Assembly: GCA_963705275.1 (NCBI GenBank)
Contig: OY970063.1
Span: 2,542,001-2,606,000 of the forward strand
From: Fen-1135 sp963705275
GTDB lineage: Bacteria; Desulfobacterota; Syntrophia; Syntrophales; UBA2185
Length of the DNA: 64,000 nucleotides
Direction of reading: 5' to 3'
Shown in pieces: positions 17,732-27,500 of this stretch. The notes under the pieces were generated by a model. The model was not told the DNA's origin. It saw only the letters and a program-made list of their open reading frames with translations, and searched no databases. The position numbers were made by a program, and so were the translations under genes. Position 1 is the stretch's first letter. Each line of letters starts with the position of its first letter.

Positions 17732-19102
17732 ATGAAGATATCCCATTTTTCAGAAAACAGGGTTGATGCTTGTGATGCATCTTTTTTGCATGCCGTTATG
17801 GATAACCCCTTTGAAGGGATCCTGGCCATCGACAATGCCGGCATCATTACATTTGTGAATTCTTTTTTCATGAATGTTCTCAATTTATCCCAGGGTGATG
17901 TAGTCGGTAAAAAAATCTGGGATGCTTTGCCGGGCTGCCGCCTTTACGATACGGTTCTCCAGGGGCATTCGCAGTGGGGTGAATATCTGAGGATCAACGG
18001 TCGGGATTTCCTCATCCTACGCTTTCCTCTGAAGAGCGAAGGAAAGGTCATCGGGGCCGTAGTCAAAACCATCTTCCCTGATATGACAACAGCCCGTGGG
18101 ATCGCCAACAAGGTCATGCATCCTTCCAAAGCAGTGGAACCGCGGCGCCCTTTCTTCACATGCATGGATATTATCGGCGAAACACCATCTATGCTGGCGG
18201 CAAAAAAACTGGCCCGCAAGGCAGCCAGAACGGATTCTACATTGTTAATTACCGGTGAGAGCGGCACGGGGAAAGAGGTCTTTGCCCAAGCCTTGCATAA
18301 CCGCAGCGTGAGGCGAGACGGCCCGTTTGTCAAGGTTAACTGCGCGGCCATACCGGAAAACCTTCTGGAGTCGGAATTGTTCGGCTTTGTTGACGGGTCC
18401 TTCACTGGCGCCATGCGAGGCGGAAAACCGGGCAAATTCGAACTTGCCGAGGGTGGGACAATTTTTCTTGATGAAATTGGCGACATGTCGCTCGCCATGC
18501 AAGCCAAGCTCCTGACCGTTCTCCAGGAAAAAGAAGTGGAGCGGATCGGAGGCACAAAGCCAATCCCCCTGAACGTTCGCATTGCCGCCGCGACGAATAA
18601 AGATCTACACAAGATGGTCAGGGAAGGCAGGTTTCGGGAGGATCTCCTTTACAGGTTGAAGGTCATGGAGATTCATCTCCCGCCCCTGAGGGAGCGGACC
18701 GAAGACATCCCGCTCATCGTCGATTATCTGGTGAAAAAAATTAACCGAAAAATCGGCTCCGATATCCAGGGGGTTACCGTGGAATCCCTGAAGCGTATGA
18801 TGAATTACCATTGGCCTGGCAATGTCCGGGAGCTTGAGAACATGATTGAACAGGCGATAAACCTGAGCGAGGAATCCCAGATCGATCTCACGGAATTATT
18901 AATGGCAGGTGAGGGATGGTATATCGAGCTGGATGCACCGAAGTCGGAAGCGAAAAATTTCCAGAGGTCTGTCGCCGACACCGAAAAGGATCTCATACTC
19001 GACGCACTTACCCGTGCCAACGGAAATAAAGCGAAGGCAGCGAGACTCTTGAACATCCAGCGGTCCGTTCTCTATAAAAAAATGTCCCGCCTACAAATAT
19101 GA
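17732..19102 (+). CDS. PAS domain sigma-54-dependent transcriptional activator
   Basis: The 456-residue protein has an N-terminal PAS domain (about 20-115, NPFEGILAIDNAGIITFVNS), an AAA+ sigma-54 activator domain (about 145-375) and a Fis-type HTH at the end (NKAKAARLLNIQRSVLYKK). Walker A is GESGTGKE, Walker B is GGTIFLDEIGD, and the sigma-54 contact loop reads GSFTGA instead of the more usual GAFTGA. It likely senses a small molecule through PAS and activates the sigma-54 promoter at 19274, 170 bases after its stop, driving the CoA-transferase gene. It lies inside the tRNA-bounded segment. Confidence 0.93.
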   Translation: MKISHFSENRVDACDASFLHAVMDNPFEGILAIDNAGIITFVNSFFMNVLNLSQGDVVGKKIWDALPGCRLYDTVLQGHSQWGEYLRINGRDFLILRFPLKSEGKVIGAVVKTIFPDMTTARGIANKVMHPSKAVEPRRPFFTCMDIIGETPSMLAAKKLARKAARTDSTLLITGESGTGKEVFAQALHNRSVRRDGPFVKVNCAAIPENLLESELFGFVDGSFTGAMRGGKPGKFELAEGGTIFLDEIGDMSLAMQAKLLTVLQEKEVERIGGTKPIPLNVRIAAATNKDLHKMVREGRFREDLLYRLKVMEIHLPPLRERTEDIPLIVDYLVKKINRKIGSDIQGVTVESLKRMMNYHWPGNVRELENMIEQAINLSEESQIDLTELLMAGEGWYIELDAPKSEAKNFQRSVADTEKDLILDALTRANGNKAKAARLLNIQRSVLYKKMSRLQI

Positions 19103-19118
19103 TTTATGCCTAATATAT

Positions 19119-19153
19119 GTCTTTTATGGGGACACCTGTCTCCCATAAAAGAC
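19119..19153. promoter_or_regulatory. Perfect 12-bp inverted repeat, probable activator (UAS) site
   Basis: GTCTTTTATGGG (19119-19130) and CCCATAAAAGAC (19142-19153) are perfect inverted repeats separated by 11 bases that themselves pair as GACA/TGTC. It lies about 130 bases before the -24 element of the sigma-54 promoter, a normal distance for an enhancer site. There is no T-run after it, so a terminator for the activator gene is the less likely reading. Confidence 0.6.
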
Positions 19154-19273
19154 TGCCAAAGTTATCTCTTCCGGGACAAAGACCTTTCCGGGCCGGATAG
19201 AACTATTTATTAACCATCCATAATTATAGTCTTATTACCTAATCGGCTTAATTTCTCTATCTCCTGGATGTCA

Positions 19274-19288
19274 TGGCATGCCAATTGC
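19274..19288 (+). promoter_or_regulatory. Sigma-54 (-24/-12) promoter
   Basis: TGGCATGCCAATTGC matches the sigma-54 consensus TGGCAC-N5-TTGC, with GG and GC exactly 12 bases apart. Transcription would start near 19300 and read the CoA-transferase gene at 19433. The neighbouring gene encodes a sigma-54 activator. Confidence 0.75.
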
Positions 19289-19432
19289 CTATTAGATGTT
19301 GATGAGACGTATCGTTTCAGAGTTATCCCATAATGGTGAAATTTTCTTCAACAGGGAACACGGCATGAAGTTAGGATTTACGAGACAACCGACCGGAGGG
19401 TCACAAAAATACTAAAGGGAGGGACTGAACAG

Positions 19433-20808
19433 ATGGCACACGACAAAAGGATTCTTAAGAATGAAGAGAAAATCGAGGAACTCAAGAAATCGATACCGGA
19501 TTGGATAAAAAATCTTAAAAGGCCCCCGACACCTATTTTGGCGCCTAAGTTTGGGCCTTTGGAGGGCATCCGGGTTACGAGCACCGGAATCATTGCCGCG
19601 CAACCTTTCATGGCGACAAAGATGGCTGATTTCGGAGCTGAGACGATACATGTTGAGAGGCCAGGCGGAGACCCCTACCGGATCATTCCACCGCTTATGA
19701 CAAGGGGACCAAGGGCGCATAGCTGTGATGCTGCGGAGATTACCAAGAATAAACTCTCCCTGGGACTCGACATCAAGTTCAAGAAAGGGATCGAACTCCT
19801 CATGGCGCTCTGGAAGATATCCGATGTGTGGATGGAGTCTTCAGCGCCCGGTACTATTGAGAGGGCCGGCATCACATCTGAGCTTGCCTTGGCAGTGAAC
19901 CCAAGCCTCGTGATCGTGCGGGTTAGCACGTACGGGCAGTTCGGCAAGGAGGACTATCTGGGGCGTCCAGGATACGACGGCCTGGCTCAGGCATATGGCG
20001 GAATGATGAGCATCACGGGAGACCCGAGCGGTCCCCCCAGAGGGCGAAGACCTACACGGGCGACATCCTGACCTCACTTACTGGCTGGGCCGCCACCCTG
20101 ATGGCCCTCATGGTCGTCCAGAAGACGGGAAAGGGACAGATCATTGACTGTGCTCAGTTTGAGGCAGTTGCCCAGACCCAGGGAAACGTTCTGCCCCTTT
20201 ACACCGGACAGGGGGCAAGCTACGGGCACACGGGAAACCGGGCTGCTGGGTTCCAACCCTACGATACCTTCAAGTGCAAGGATGGCTATGTCTTTATCGG
20301 GGCCTTCGGAGGGGCAATCTACCCCAGGGTGCCCAAGTTCCTGGGCCTCGATCCGGAAGTTTACAATTATAATGAATGCTCAAAGGACGCCGCCGCCGTG
20401 AACTCGGAGAAGGGCAAGGAACTGGACAGGCGCCTAAGAGAATACTGTGCGGCACGCACCGGCCTTGAGGTCGAGACGGAACTTAACAAGGCTCAGATCG
20501 GCTGTTCGAGGATTTTCGGCGCCAAAGACCAGTATGCAGACGAGCATTACAACCTCAGGGAAATGATCGTGCCCGTCCTGGATCACCAGTCGGGCATTCC
20601 CATCCGAGTTTACGGCATCGTGCCCAAGATGTCGCTGACCCCCGGGAAGGTGTGGAGAGGAGCGCCCTCTATTGGACAGGATACGAAGGACATCCTTTCA
20701 AAGATGATCGGCCTGCCTGACGGCGAGATCAAGATACTTTTCGCAGAAAAGGTCGTCCATCAGACAGAGCCTTTCACAAAACCGCAGGTCGAAGCTGCCA
20801 ATCCCTGA
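19433..20808 (+). CDS. CaiB/BaiF family (class III) CoA-transferase, one frame break
   Basis: The combined product of about 458 residues matches class III CoA-transferases. The first part has GPLEGIRVTSTGIIAAQPF, the catalytic aspartate region (SLGLDIKFKKG) and GYDGLAQAYGGMMSITGDP; the second part has LTGWAATLMALM and KTGKGQIIDCAQFEA. The frame changes at 20033-20050 in CCCCCCAGAGGG, by one missing or two extra bases. These enzymes move CoA between carboxylic acids (carnitine, bile acid, formate or aromatic acids); the substrate is not predictable. It is downstream of a sigma-54 promoter and 111 bases before an FMN enzyme gene, suggesting a small inducible catabolic operon. Confidence 0.85.
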
Positions 20809-20919
20809 TTCCTGCGTTTCGGGGCAGGGCAATCAGTCTACCCATGGAAACGGTTTGCGGGGTCATGGATCACTGCCCTATCATAAGGAAATGCCTGTCT
20901 CTGCCTGAGGAGAAAGAAG

Positions 20920-21858
20920 ATGAGAACCCGTATAACGGAACTCCTGAAGATACGCCATCCGATAGCCCTTGGCGGCATGGCCGGCGTGACTGATGCGAAG
21001 TTAGCCGCCGCCGTCAGCGAAGCGGGTGGATTGGGAACCATCTCCGCGGCGAAGGAGAGTGCGCAGGGTCTAAGCGCACAGATCAAATGTCTGAAAGACT
21101 TGACGGAGAGGCCTTTTGCCGTGAATGTCCCGCTGATGCTTACAGCGGCTTCTGATCTGATCGGAGTGATCATCCGTGAGGATGTTCCCGTCGCAATCAC
21201 GGCGGCTGGCAACCCAGCTGCATACACGAAAACCTTCAAAGAAGAAGGCATTACCGTCATTCATGTTGTGCCCTGCGTCGACCTGGCGAAAAAAGCTGAA
21301 GATGCCGGGGTGGATGCAGTCATTGCAGAAGGTTTCGAATCTGGGGGGTTTGCTTCCCCGCATGAAATCGGGACACTCGCCCTGATACCGCAGGTGGCAG
21401 ATGCCGTCAAGATTCCTGTTCTTGCTGCCGGCGGAATTGCCGATGCCAGGGGGTTCGCGGCCTGCTTGGTACTCGGCGCAGAGGGAGCAAGCATTGGGAC
21501 GGCGTTTCTTGCGACGTATGAGTGCACACGGATCGGCAAGGCCTGGCGTCAGCAGATTCTGAGCGGTATCGACACAGCTACGAAGATCGTGGCTCGCGGG
21601 TTGATGCCCGTTCGTTTACTCGTGAACAACTCATCGCGGGAACTTGAAGAGATCATTGCAGCGGGCGGATCGAGGAAAGATATTCAGAAGTTTATTTTCA
21701 AGGCTGATTGGATGGGCGAAGAGGACGGGCCATTCCCATGTGGCCAGAGTCTCGGTCCTATCAAGGCGATGCGGACGGTGCGCGAGGTGATCGACAGTTT
21801 TGTCTCCGGCGCGGAGGATCTCTTAAAGACAAAAGCACCACAGATCAAAATATCATGA
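20920..21858 (+). CDS. NMO/FabK-like FMN-binding TIM-barrel protein
   Basis: The 312-residue protein belongs to the nitronate monooxygenase/enoyl-ACP reductase FabK superfamily: RHPIALGGMAGVTDAKLAAAVSEAGGLG at its start, PVLAAGGIADARG and LGAEGASIGTAFLAT for flavin phosphate binding. The family's catalytic histidine in the GGH motif is replaced: here the motif reads EGFESGGF. It is therefore probably not a nitronate monooxygenase; a reductase or acyl-CoA role beside the CoA-transferase is an inference. GAGGAG precedes ATG 20920. It is the last gene of the tRNA-bounded segment. Confidence 0.8.
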   Translation: MRTRITELLKIRHPIALGGMAGVTDAKLAAAVSEAGGLGTISAAKESAQGLSAQIKCLKDLTERPFAVNVPLMLTAASDLIGVIIREDVPVAITAAGNPAAYTKTFKEEGITVIHVVPCVDLAKKAEDAGVDAVIAEGFESGGFASPHEIGTLALIPQVADAVKIPVLAAGGIADARGFAACLVLGAEGASIGTAFLATYECTRIGKAWRQQILSGIDTATKIVARGLMPVRLLVNNSSRELEEIIAAGGSRKDIQKFIFKADWMGEEDGPFPCGQSLGPIKAMRTVREVIDSFVSGAEDLLKTKAPQIKIS

Positions 21859-21963
21859 GGATATCTGAGGGTTGATCAAAGCTACACGAGCAGATGCCTC
21901 TTCCCTGATCTGCACGTGAGAGGGAAAGTTGTGAAGCCAAGGAGGTGTCCCGCGAATTAAAAG

Positions 21964-22070
21964 GGTAGCTCAGTCGGTAGAGCACTGGACTGAAAATCCA
22001 GGTGTCGGCAGTTCAATTCTGCCCTGACCCACCATTGAAATGACGGGGGTTAACCAATAATGGTTAGCCC
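21964..22070 (+). repeat. Direct repeat, right copy: truncated tRNA-Phe 3' part plus terminator
   Basis: It matches 106 of 107 bases of 17487-17593, including anticodon arm, T arm, CCA and terminator stem (22047-22070, followed by T5). The acceptor 5' strand is replaced by AAAAGGG, which cannot pair with CTGACCC, so no working tRNA is made. This is the expected distal attachment remnant of a tRNA-targeted insertion. Confidence 0.9.
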
Positions 22071-22160
22071 CTTTTTGTTCCACTACGAGGCGTTGCTATC
22101 ACTATCAATTACAACTCCTCGACGGAAATACACTCTTCTGAGTTTCTCCCCCTTATGATC

Positions 22161-22622
22161 TCAGGAATTACGATACGTATCAATGGGGGGAGTATAAACG
22201 ATGACTCGCCTTTCACCTGTTATCTCAACGGTCATAATGATACCCATGATGGAAAACCAGTCTCCGATTCTTCTACCTTTGTTATCAAGAATAACGAATC
22301 CATGGAGCATGATGTTCTGTTCTGCTGATTTGCTCTGCATATTCTGCACAAGCTCTTTCATACTTTGGGAACTGAGATCCTTTTTTTTCCACAAGTCCGA
22401 TTTCAGTGTCCATGTCTTGTCGATTCCAATAATGGCATTTGGATAAGTATCGGAACCGCTAATATAATAATTTAGACCAGGGTCAATTCTAAAGCATTCG
22501 TAGGCTGTGGTAGCCTCTCGGCTTGGCCTGATCTTTCCATAACGCGCACTAACTCGCCATTTAACTATTGTAATTAGAACAAGAGCGATACTCACAATAG
22601 CGATTAGAATTTGTATGTCCAT
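22161..22622 (-). CDS. Hypothetical protein with one N-terminal membrane anchor
   Basis: The 153-residue protein begins with a hydrophobic segment (MDIQILIAIVSIALVLITIVKW) and is otherwise soluble and mixed in charge, with a beta-rich end (FVILDNKGRRIGDWFSIMG). I do not recognise the family. It would sit on one face of the inner membrane. It is just outside the right tRNA repeat and reads towards it. Start ATG 22622. Confidence 0.6.
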   Translation of the reverse strand: MDIQILIAIVSIALVLITIVKWRVSARYGKIRPSREATTAYECFRIDPGLNYYISGSDTYPNAIIGIDKTWTLKSDLWKKKDLSSQSMKELVQNMQSKSAEQNIMLHGFVILDNKGRRIGDWFSIMGIIMTVEITGERRVIVYTPPIDTYRNS

Positions 22623-22695
22623 ATCGGTGACCGGGGACGTCCTTCGCCTCCAGCATTCTCATTCAAATCCTCATAGTCTCATGATGTCTCTGCAA

Positions 22696-23253
22696 TCAGC
22701 GTGTAGATTTTAAATATGATGTAACGCTTCTAACACCTTCTACACTCTTGGCATGTGCAGTAGCTTTGGTGATTTCCCTGCCGGTTTTAACAATGCCAAG
22801 TAACACAACATTGCATTGAACGACTTTGACGTCAATGTTCGTCGACATGATATCCTTGTCCGCGACGAGTTTAGCGTCGACTTTCCCTCTTATTGCGAGG
22901 TTGTCACTTGTCCCGCACGTATCGTTCTTTTTTTTCAGGAGAATGTATGTATGGACAGATCTTACGCCTTCGACACCTTTTGCTATCATTATAGCCCTTT
23001 CTTTTTGCGGCGCCCTATCATACTCGCCTGCCAGATATACGTGCCCATTGTAGCAGTAGACTGATATATCAAGCGACTTGACGTCATTGTCTTCAAGGAA
23101 TCCTTTTTGGATGGTGGCTGTGATCTTTGCGTCTGCGGCAATGACACTTGCCTTCCGTTCCTCCACAGCTACCCCGTATATAGTTCCATATGGAGTGCAC
23201 CCGATAATAACCAATAGAAGCAAGAAATGGATGATCACAATATGTTTTTTCAT
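22696..23253 (-). CDS. Lipoprotein with two BON domains
   Basis: The signal sequence MKKHIVIIHFLLLLVIIGC ends in a lipobox cysteine at about residue 19, so the product is probably a lipoprotein. Two BON domains follow (about 40-110 and 120-185), each with the pattern of a small alpha/beta fold ending GVRSV, as in OsmY-type and secretin-associated proteins; BON domains bind membranes or polymers. The start at 23253 is supported by AAGGAGGG eight bases before the ATG; a longer in-frame start at 23316 would bury the signal peptide. Confidence 0.8.
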   Translation of the reverse strand: MKKHIVIIHFLLLLVIIGCTPYGTIYGVAVEERKASVIAADAKITATIQKGFLEDNDVKSLDISVYCYNGHVYLAGEYDRAPQKERAIMIAKGVEGVRSVHTYILLKKKNDTCGTSDNLAIRGKVDAKLVADKDIMSTNIDVKVVQCNVVLLGIVKTGREITKATAHAKSVEGVRSVTSYLKSTR

Positions 23254-23400
23254 AAGCCCATCCCTCCTTAATCGTATTTTCTTAATCATAATCTCTTGAT
23301 CAATAATCATCAACAACTAATAGCATGGCCATGCAGGGATCAGTGGGTGACGAAGATGAGGCGACTTTCTGAGAAAAAATAGACTACTTCCCTCAACCGT

Positions 23401-23433
23401 GCCAAATTTGGCGCTGCCTTCGCAGCCAATTTG
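23401..23433. repeat. Palindrome/hairpin element of unknown role
   Basis: GCCAAATTTGGC (23401-23412) is a perfect palindrome and is followed at once by GCTGC-CTTC-GCAGC (23413-23426) and CAATTTG, so a larger hairpin CAAATT...AATTTG can form. It lies in the 264-base gap before the DUF374 gene. No T-run follows on the plus strand. Confidence 0.5.
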
Positions 23434-23517
23434 TCTTGACTTCGGGCCTCAACCCCCATAGGCTGTGCCTACAGAAAAGACCGTCTGGTCGGCAGTTCAA
23501 TAATCAACGCAGACATT

Positions 23518-24240
23518 TTGAAGCGTGAGGGATTGCCCAATGTTTCTTGGAGTTCTGACGGATATTTATGTCTGTTCGGAGAGGAGCACCCGTTGTTGAA
23601 AGAATATCGATATTTGTTGACTGGCAAGATTCAAGGTTCATTTTATCACCTCATACGCGCCTACAGCTCAACCTTCCGCCTTCGCATTGAAAACGAGAAG
23701 CCCTGGCTGCAGTATCTGCAGAATGGCGGCCGGGTTCTGCTGTGCTGCTGGCATCAGCTGTTCTTCGCAGCTATCCGCCACTTCAAGACCTATGCTGCCT
23801 ATCACCCCGCCCTGATGATCAGCCAGAGCAAAGACGGTGATATCGTCGCCCTAATTGCCGAGAAATCAGGATGGCATGCAGTACGAGGGTCCTCCTCACG
23901 GGATGGAGGGCGAGCCCTGAAGGAGATGATCGGTCACCTGAAAGAATCGGGTCTTGCCGGTCATGTCGTTGACGGGCCGAGGGGGCCGGCCGGTGTCATC
24001 AAGGCGGGTGTGGTGAGCCTGGCACGAGCCACTGGTGCCGTCGTCGTTCCAGTCTATGCAACGTGCGACCGGGCCTGGTATTTTAATAGCTGGGATCGCT
24101 TCATGCTGCCGAAGCCATTCGCGAGTGTGAATCTACGCTTTGGTGAAATGCTGGATCTGACCTCTGGTGCGAGCGACGAGGACTTTGAGCTCCACCGGGT
24201 CCGGCTCCAGGAGATCATGCAGCCAGGCCTGCTCACTTGA
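23518..24240 (+). CDS. DUF374 lysophospholipid-acyltransferase-like protein
   Basis: The 240-residue protein has DUF374 features: LLCCWHQLFFAAIRHF with the conserved histidine, AVRGSSSRDGGRALKEM and VVDGPRGPAGVIKAGVVSLARATGA. Members are thought to acylate lipid A precursors or lysophospholipids at the membrane; the exact acceptor is unknown. The only start that keeps the N-terminal part is TTG 23518 with no good ribosome site, so the true start is uncertain. A 14-base piece identical to the tRNA-Phe T arm lies just upstream. Confidence 0.78.
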   Translation: MKREGLPNVSWSSDGYLCLFGEEHPLLKEYRYLLTGKIQGSFYHLIRAYSSTFRLRIENEKPWLQYLQNGGRVLLCCWHQLFFAAIRHFKTYAAYHPALMISQSKDGDIVALIAEKSGWHAVRGSSSRDGGRALKEMIGHLKESGLAGHVVDGPRGPAGVIKAGVVSLARATGAVVVPVYATCDRAWYFNSWDRFMLPKPFASVNLRFGEMLDLTSGASDEDFELHRVRLQEIMQPGLLT

Positions 24241-24479
24241 TTTGTGCGTTATCTACAAATCCCTGAAAGCGTTAAATCTGCTCTTATCGCAGGGATACAA
24301 GAATTCAATCCGAACAGATCAAGTGCAACAAGTCAGGAGGGTTTATTTGCTTCTAACATTGTTAACCTTAGTAGTAGATTAGTGACTAAAGTCATGATAC
24401 AGTGAATTAATATCGCATGATCTCGATACATAGAATTCAAAGCTCTAACGCTTATTGGGGATGCTATGAATTGATCAGG

Positions 24480-24512
24480 AAAACCCCGTTCTTCAGAAGA
24501 AAACGGGGTTTT
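24480..24512 (+). terminator. Hairpin terminator in the gap before the sensor kinase
   Basis: AAAACCCCGTT (24480-24490) and AACGGGGTTTT (24502-24512) form an 11-pair stem whose ends are A4 and T4, so it could stop transcription in either direction. The rest of the 340-base gap 24241-24580 shows no gene and no riboswitch signature that I can recognise. Confidence 0.65.
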
Positions 24513-24580
24513 GTACGTTTTGCGGATCATGAAGGAGCGGGAGGGGAATCAATCGTGGGACACGAAAAGAGGCGGCCACA

Positions 24581-27500
24581 GTGACAAAGAATACATCCAA
24601 AACAAAGAAGTTTGATGATCTCCGCAAGCAGGCGGAGGAAGCTTTGAAAGAATCAGAGGAGAAATACCGTGCATTAGTAGAAACAACAGATACAGGATTC
24701 GTAATCATGGATGAAAATGGTACGGTATTGGACGCAAATGAAAATTACATCAGAATGACAGGTCGTAAGACGCTGGATGAGATACGCAACAGAAATGTCA
24801 TTGAGTGGACTTCCTGGCAAGATGTTGAAAGGAATGCACAAGCAGTCAAGAAATGCTTTGAGCAAGGCTTTATAAGAAGCTTAGAAATTAGCTATGTGAA
24901 TGAAAAAGGAGAAGACACCCCAATCGAGATTAATGCCACAGTGATTGAAACAAAGGGAGGGAAAAGAATTGTTTCTCTATGCCGCAGCATCACCGAGCGC
25001 AAGAGACTAGAAGGACTTCTGAAAAAAGAACAGCAGGAACTTAAGCTCATTATCGATTCTTTGCCAATCATAGTTTTTTATAAAGATAAAGAAGGAAAAT
25101 TTATACGCGTCAATAAAGCATTTGCCGAAGTGCTTAAACTGCCTGAAGAAGAATTTGTCGGAAAAACAGTCTTTGACCTTTATTCCACCAAGATTGCAGA
25201 AGGTATGACAAACGATGACCAGGAAGTTATAAAATCAGGGCATCCTAAACTTAACATAATAGAACAATACGAAACCGCAAGCGGCATAAGATTGGCGCAG
25301 ACAGATAAGATTCCAATTTGTGATAAGAATGGAATCCCGTTCGGTCTAATAGGTTTTGCACAGGACATCACCGAACGCAAGCAGTCGGAGGAGGCACTGA
25401 GAAAATCAGAGGAGAAATTTGAAAAAACATTTCGATGCAATCCTGCCTGTATGGGTTTAAGTCGTTTGAGGGATGGCCTCATCATTGAAGCTAACGAGGC
25501 GATGCTTAGTCTGCTTGGTTACAGCAAGGATGAATTCATTGGGCATACTATACCTGAACTTGGCGTTTGGAATGATTTGAGAGACCGAGAGAGTCTCGTG
25601 CAAACTCTGACGACAGAAGGCAGGAGTGTGAATCGAGAGTTCTGGCTTCGCACGAAGACGGGTGAATTACTGCTATGCAGTCATTCCGCAGAAACAATCC
25701 AAATTGATAATGAAACACATATCATTTTCACTTTTTTTGATCTGACCGAGCGCAAGCAAGTCGAGGAGGCGCTGCATGAAAGCGAGGAGAAATACCGGAA
25801 TATTCTCAGCAGTATTGAAGATGGTTACCACGAAGTCGACTTAAAGGGGAATTATACTTTTGTCAGTTCTTCCATGGTTAATATTCTTGGGTATGAGGAA
25901 AACGAACTGATAGGCGTGAATTATCGCAAATACATGGGTGAGCTTGATGCCAAGAAAGTCTTCAAGGCCTATAACGAGGTATACCGTACAGGCATACCGT
26001 CTAAACATACGGGGTGGGAATTCATCAGGAAAGACGGCAGGAAAATAGCCGTTGAAGGCTCTGTTTCTCTGATGAAATCTAAGGGTCAGGTTATCGGTTT
26101 CCGGGGGATTATTCGAGACGTAACTGATAAGAAGAAAGCGGAGGACGCCCTGAGGAAAAGCGAAGAGTATTTCAGGGCGATCACCGAAAACGCTTCAGAT
26201 ATCATTCTTATTGTAGACAAGAAAGGCACCATAACCTACGCAAGCCCCTCGGTAGACCCTATTCTCGGATTCAGGCCGGAGGAACTAATCGGCAAGAGCA
26301 GTCTGGATATTATTGTACCGGAAGATTTTCAAAGAGCTCTTCATGATTTTGGCAATGCGATACTCACAGAAGGAGTTCTTGTCCCAAATGCTTTCCGCGT
26401 CAGACATAAAGACGGTTCGGAACGCGTTTTAGAGGGTGTGGGAAGGAACCTTTTTAAAAATCCTTCAGTTGCAGGCTTTGTTATGAATGTACGCGACATC
26501 ACCGATCGCAAACGGGCGGAAGTGGAGCTACATGAGGCAAATATATACAACCGGAGCCTGATTGAAGCCAGCCTTGATCCGCTGGTGACTATTGGGCCGG
26601 ATGGCAGGATCACGGACGTGAATGCAGAGACGGAGGGTGTGACAGGATATAGCCGTGCGGAACTGATCGGCAAAGACTTTTCCGATTATTTCACCGAGCC
26701 GGAGAAAGCGCGCGCGGGATATCGAGAGGTATTCCGAGCCGGTTCCTTACGGGACTATCCATTGGAGATTCGACACCGGGACGGGCATATAACTTCGGTA
26801 TTGTATAACGCCTCGGTATATCGGAATGAAGCTGGGGACGTCGTGGGGGTCTTTGCGGCGGCGCGCGACATCACCGAGCGCAAACGGGCCGAGAAGCGCA
26901 TTGATGATGCCCTGCAATTCAATCGAACGATTCTTTCGGCCTCTCCTGTGGCGGTTCTTACCTACAATTCTTCCGGTCAATGCGTCTCTGCTAACGAGGC
27001 GGCTTCTCGGATCACGGGAGGGACCATAGAAGAGCTCCTGGCACAGAACTTTCGTCAACTGGATTCATGGAAGAGAGCGGGCATGATTGAGCCTGCGGAA
27101 AATGCTCTTAAGACCGGGCGAGTCCAGGTCTTGGAAACAAACATAGTCACCACCTTCGGCAAGGATAGCTGGTTTTACTGCAGATTTACACCGTTTCGCT
27201 ACGAAGGCGAGCTTCATCTACTTGTTCTCGTGTCAGACGTAACCTGGCGCAAGCGGGCCGAGGAGGAGCTTGTCTGGAAGACAGCCTTTCTCGAGGCGCA
27301 GGCAGAAGCCAGCATTGACGGTATACTGGTGGTCGATGACAAAGGTAAAATTATCCAGGTAAACACAAATTTTCTCAATTTGATGAAAGTCCCTCAGCAC
27401 ATCCGTGATGACACAGATGACAAGCCAATGCTTCAACATGTGACGAGCTTAGTCAAGGATCCGGAGCAGTTTCTTGAGAAGGTCATTTATTTATATGAGC

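Noticed and set aside
21961..22034. Second tRNA-Phe gene
   Set aside because: The acceptor 5' strand does not pair with the 3' strand, so only a repeat of the 3' part is called.
24241..24580. c-di-GMP riboswitch before the sensor kinase and HD-GYP genes
   Set aside because: The GEMM core sequences are not present; only a plain terminator hairpin is seen.
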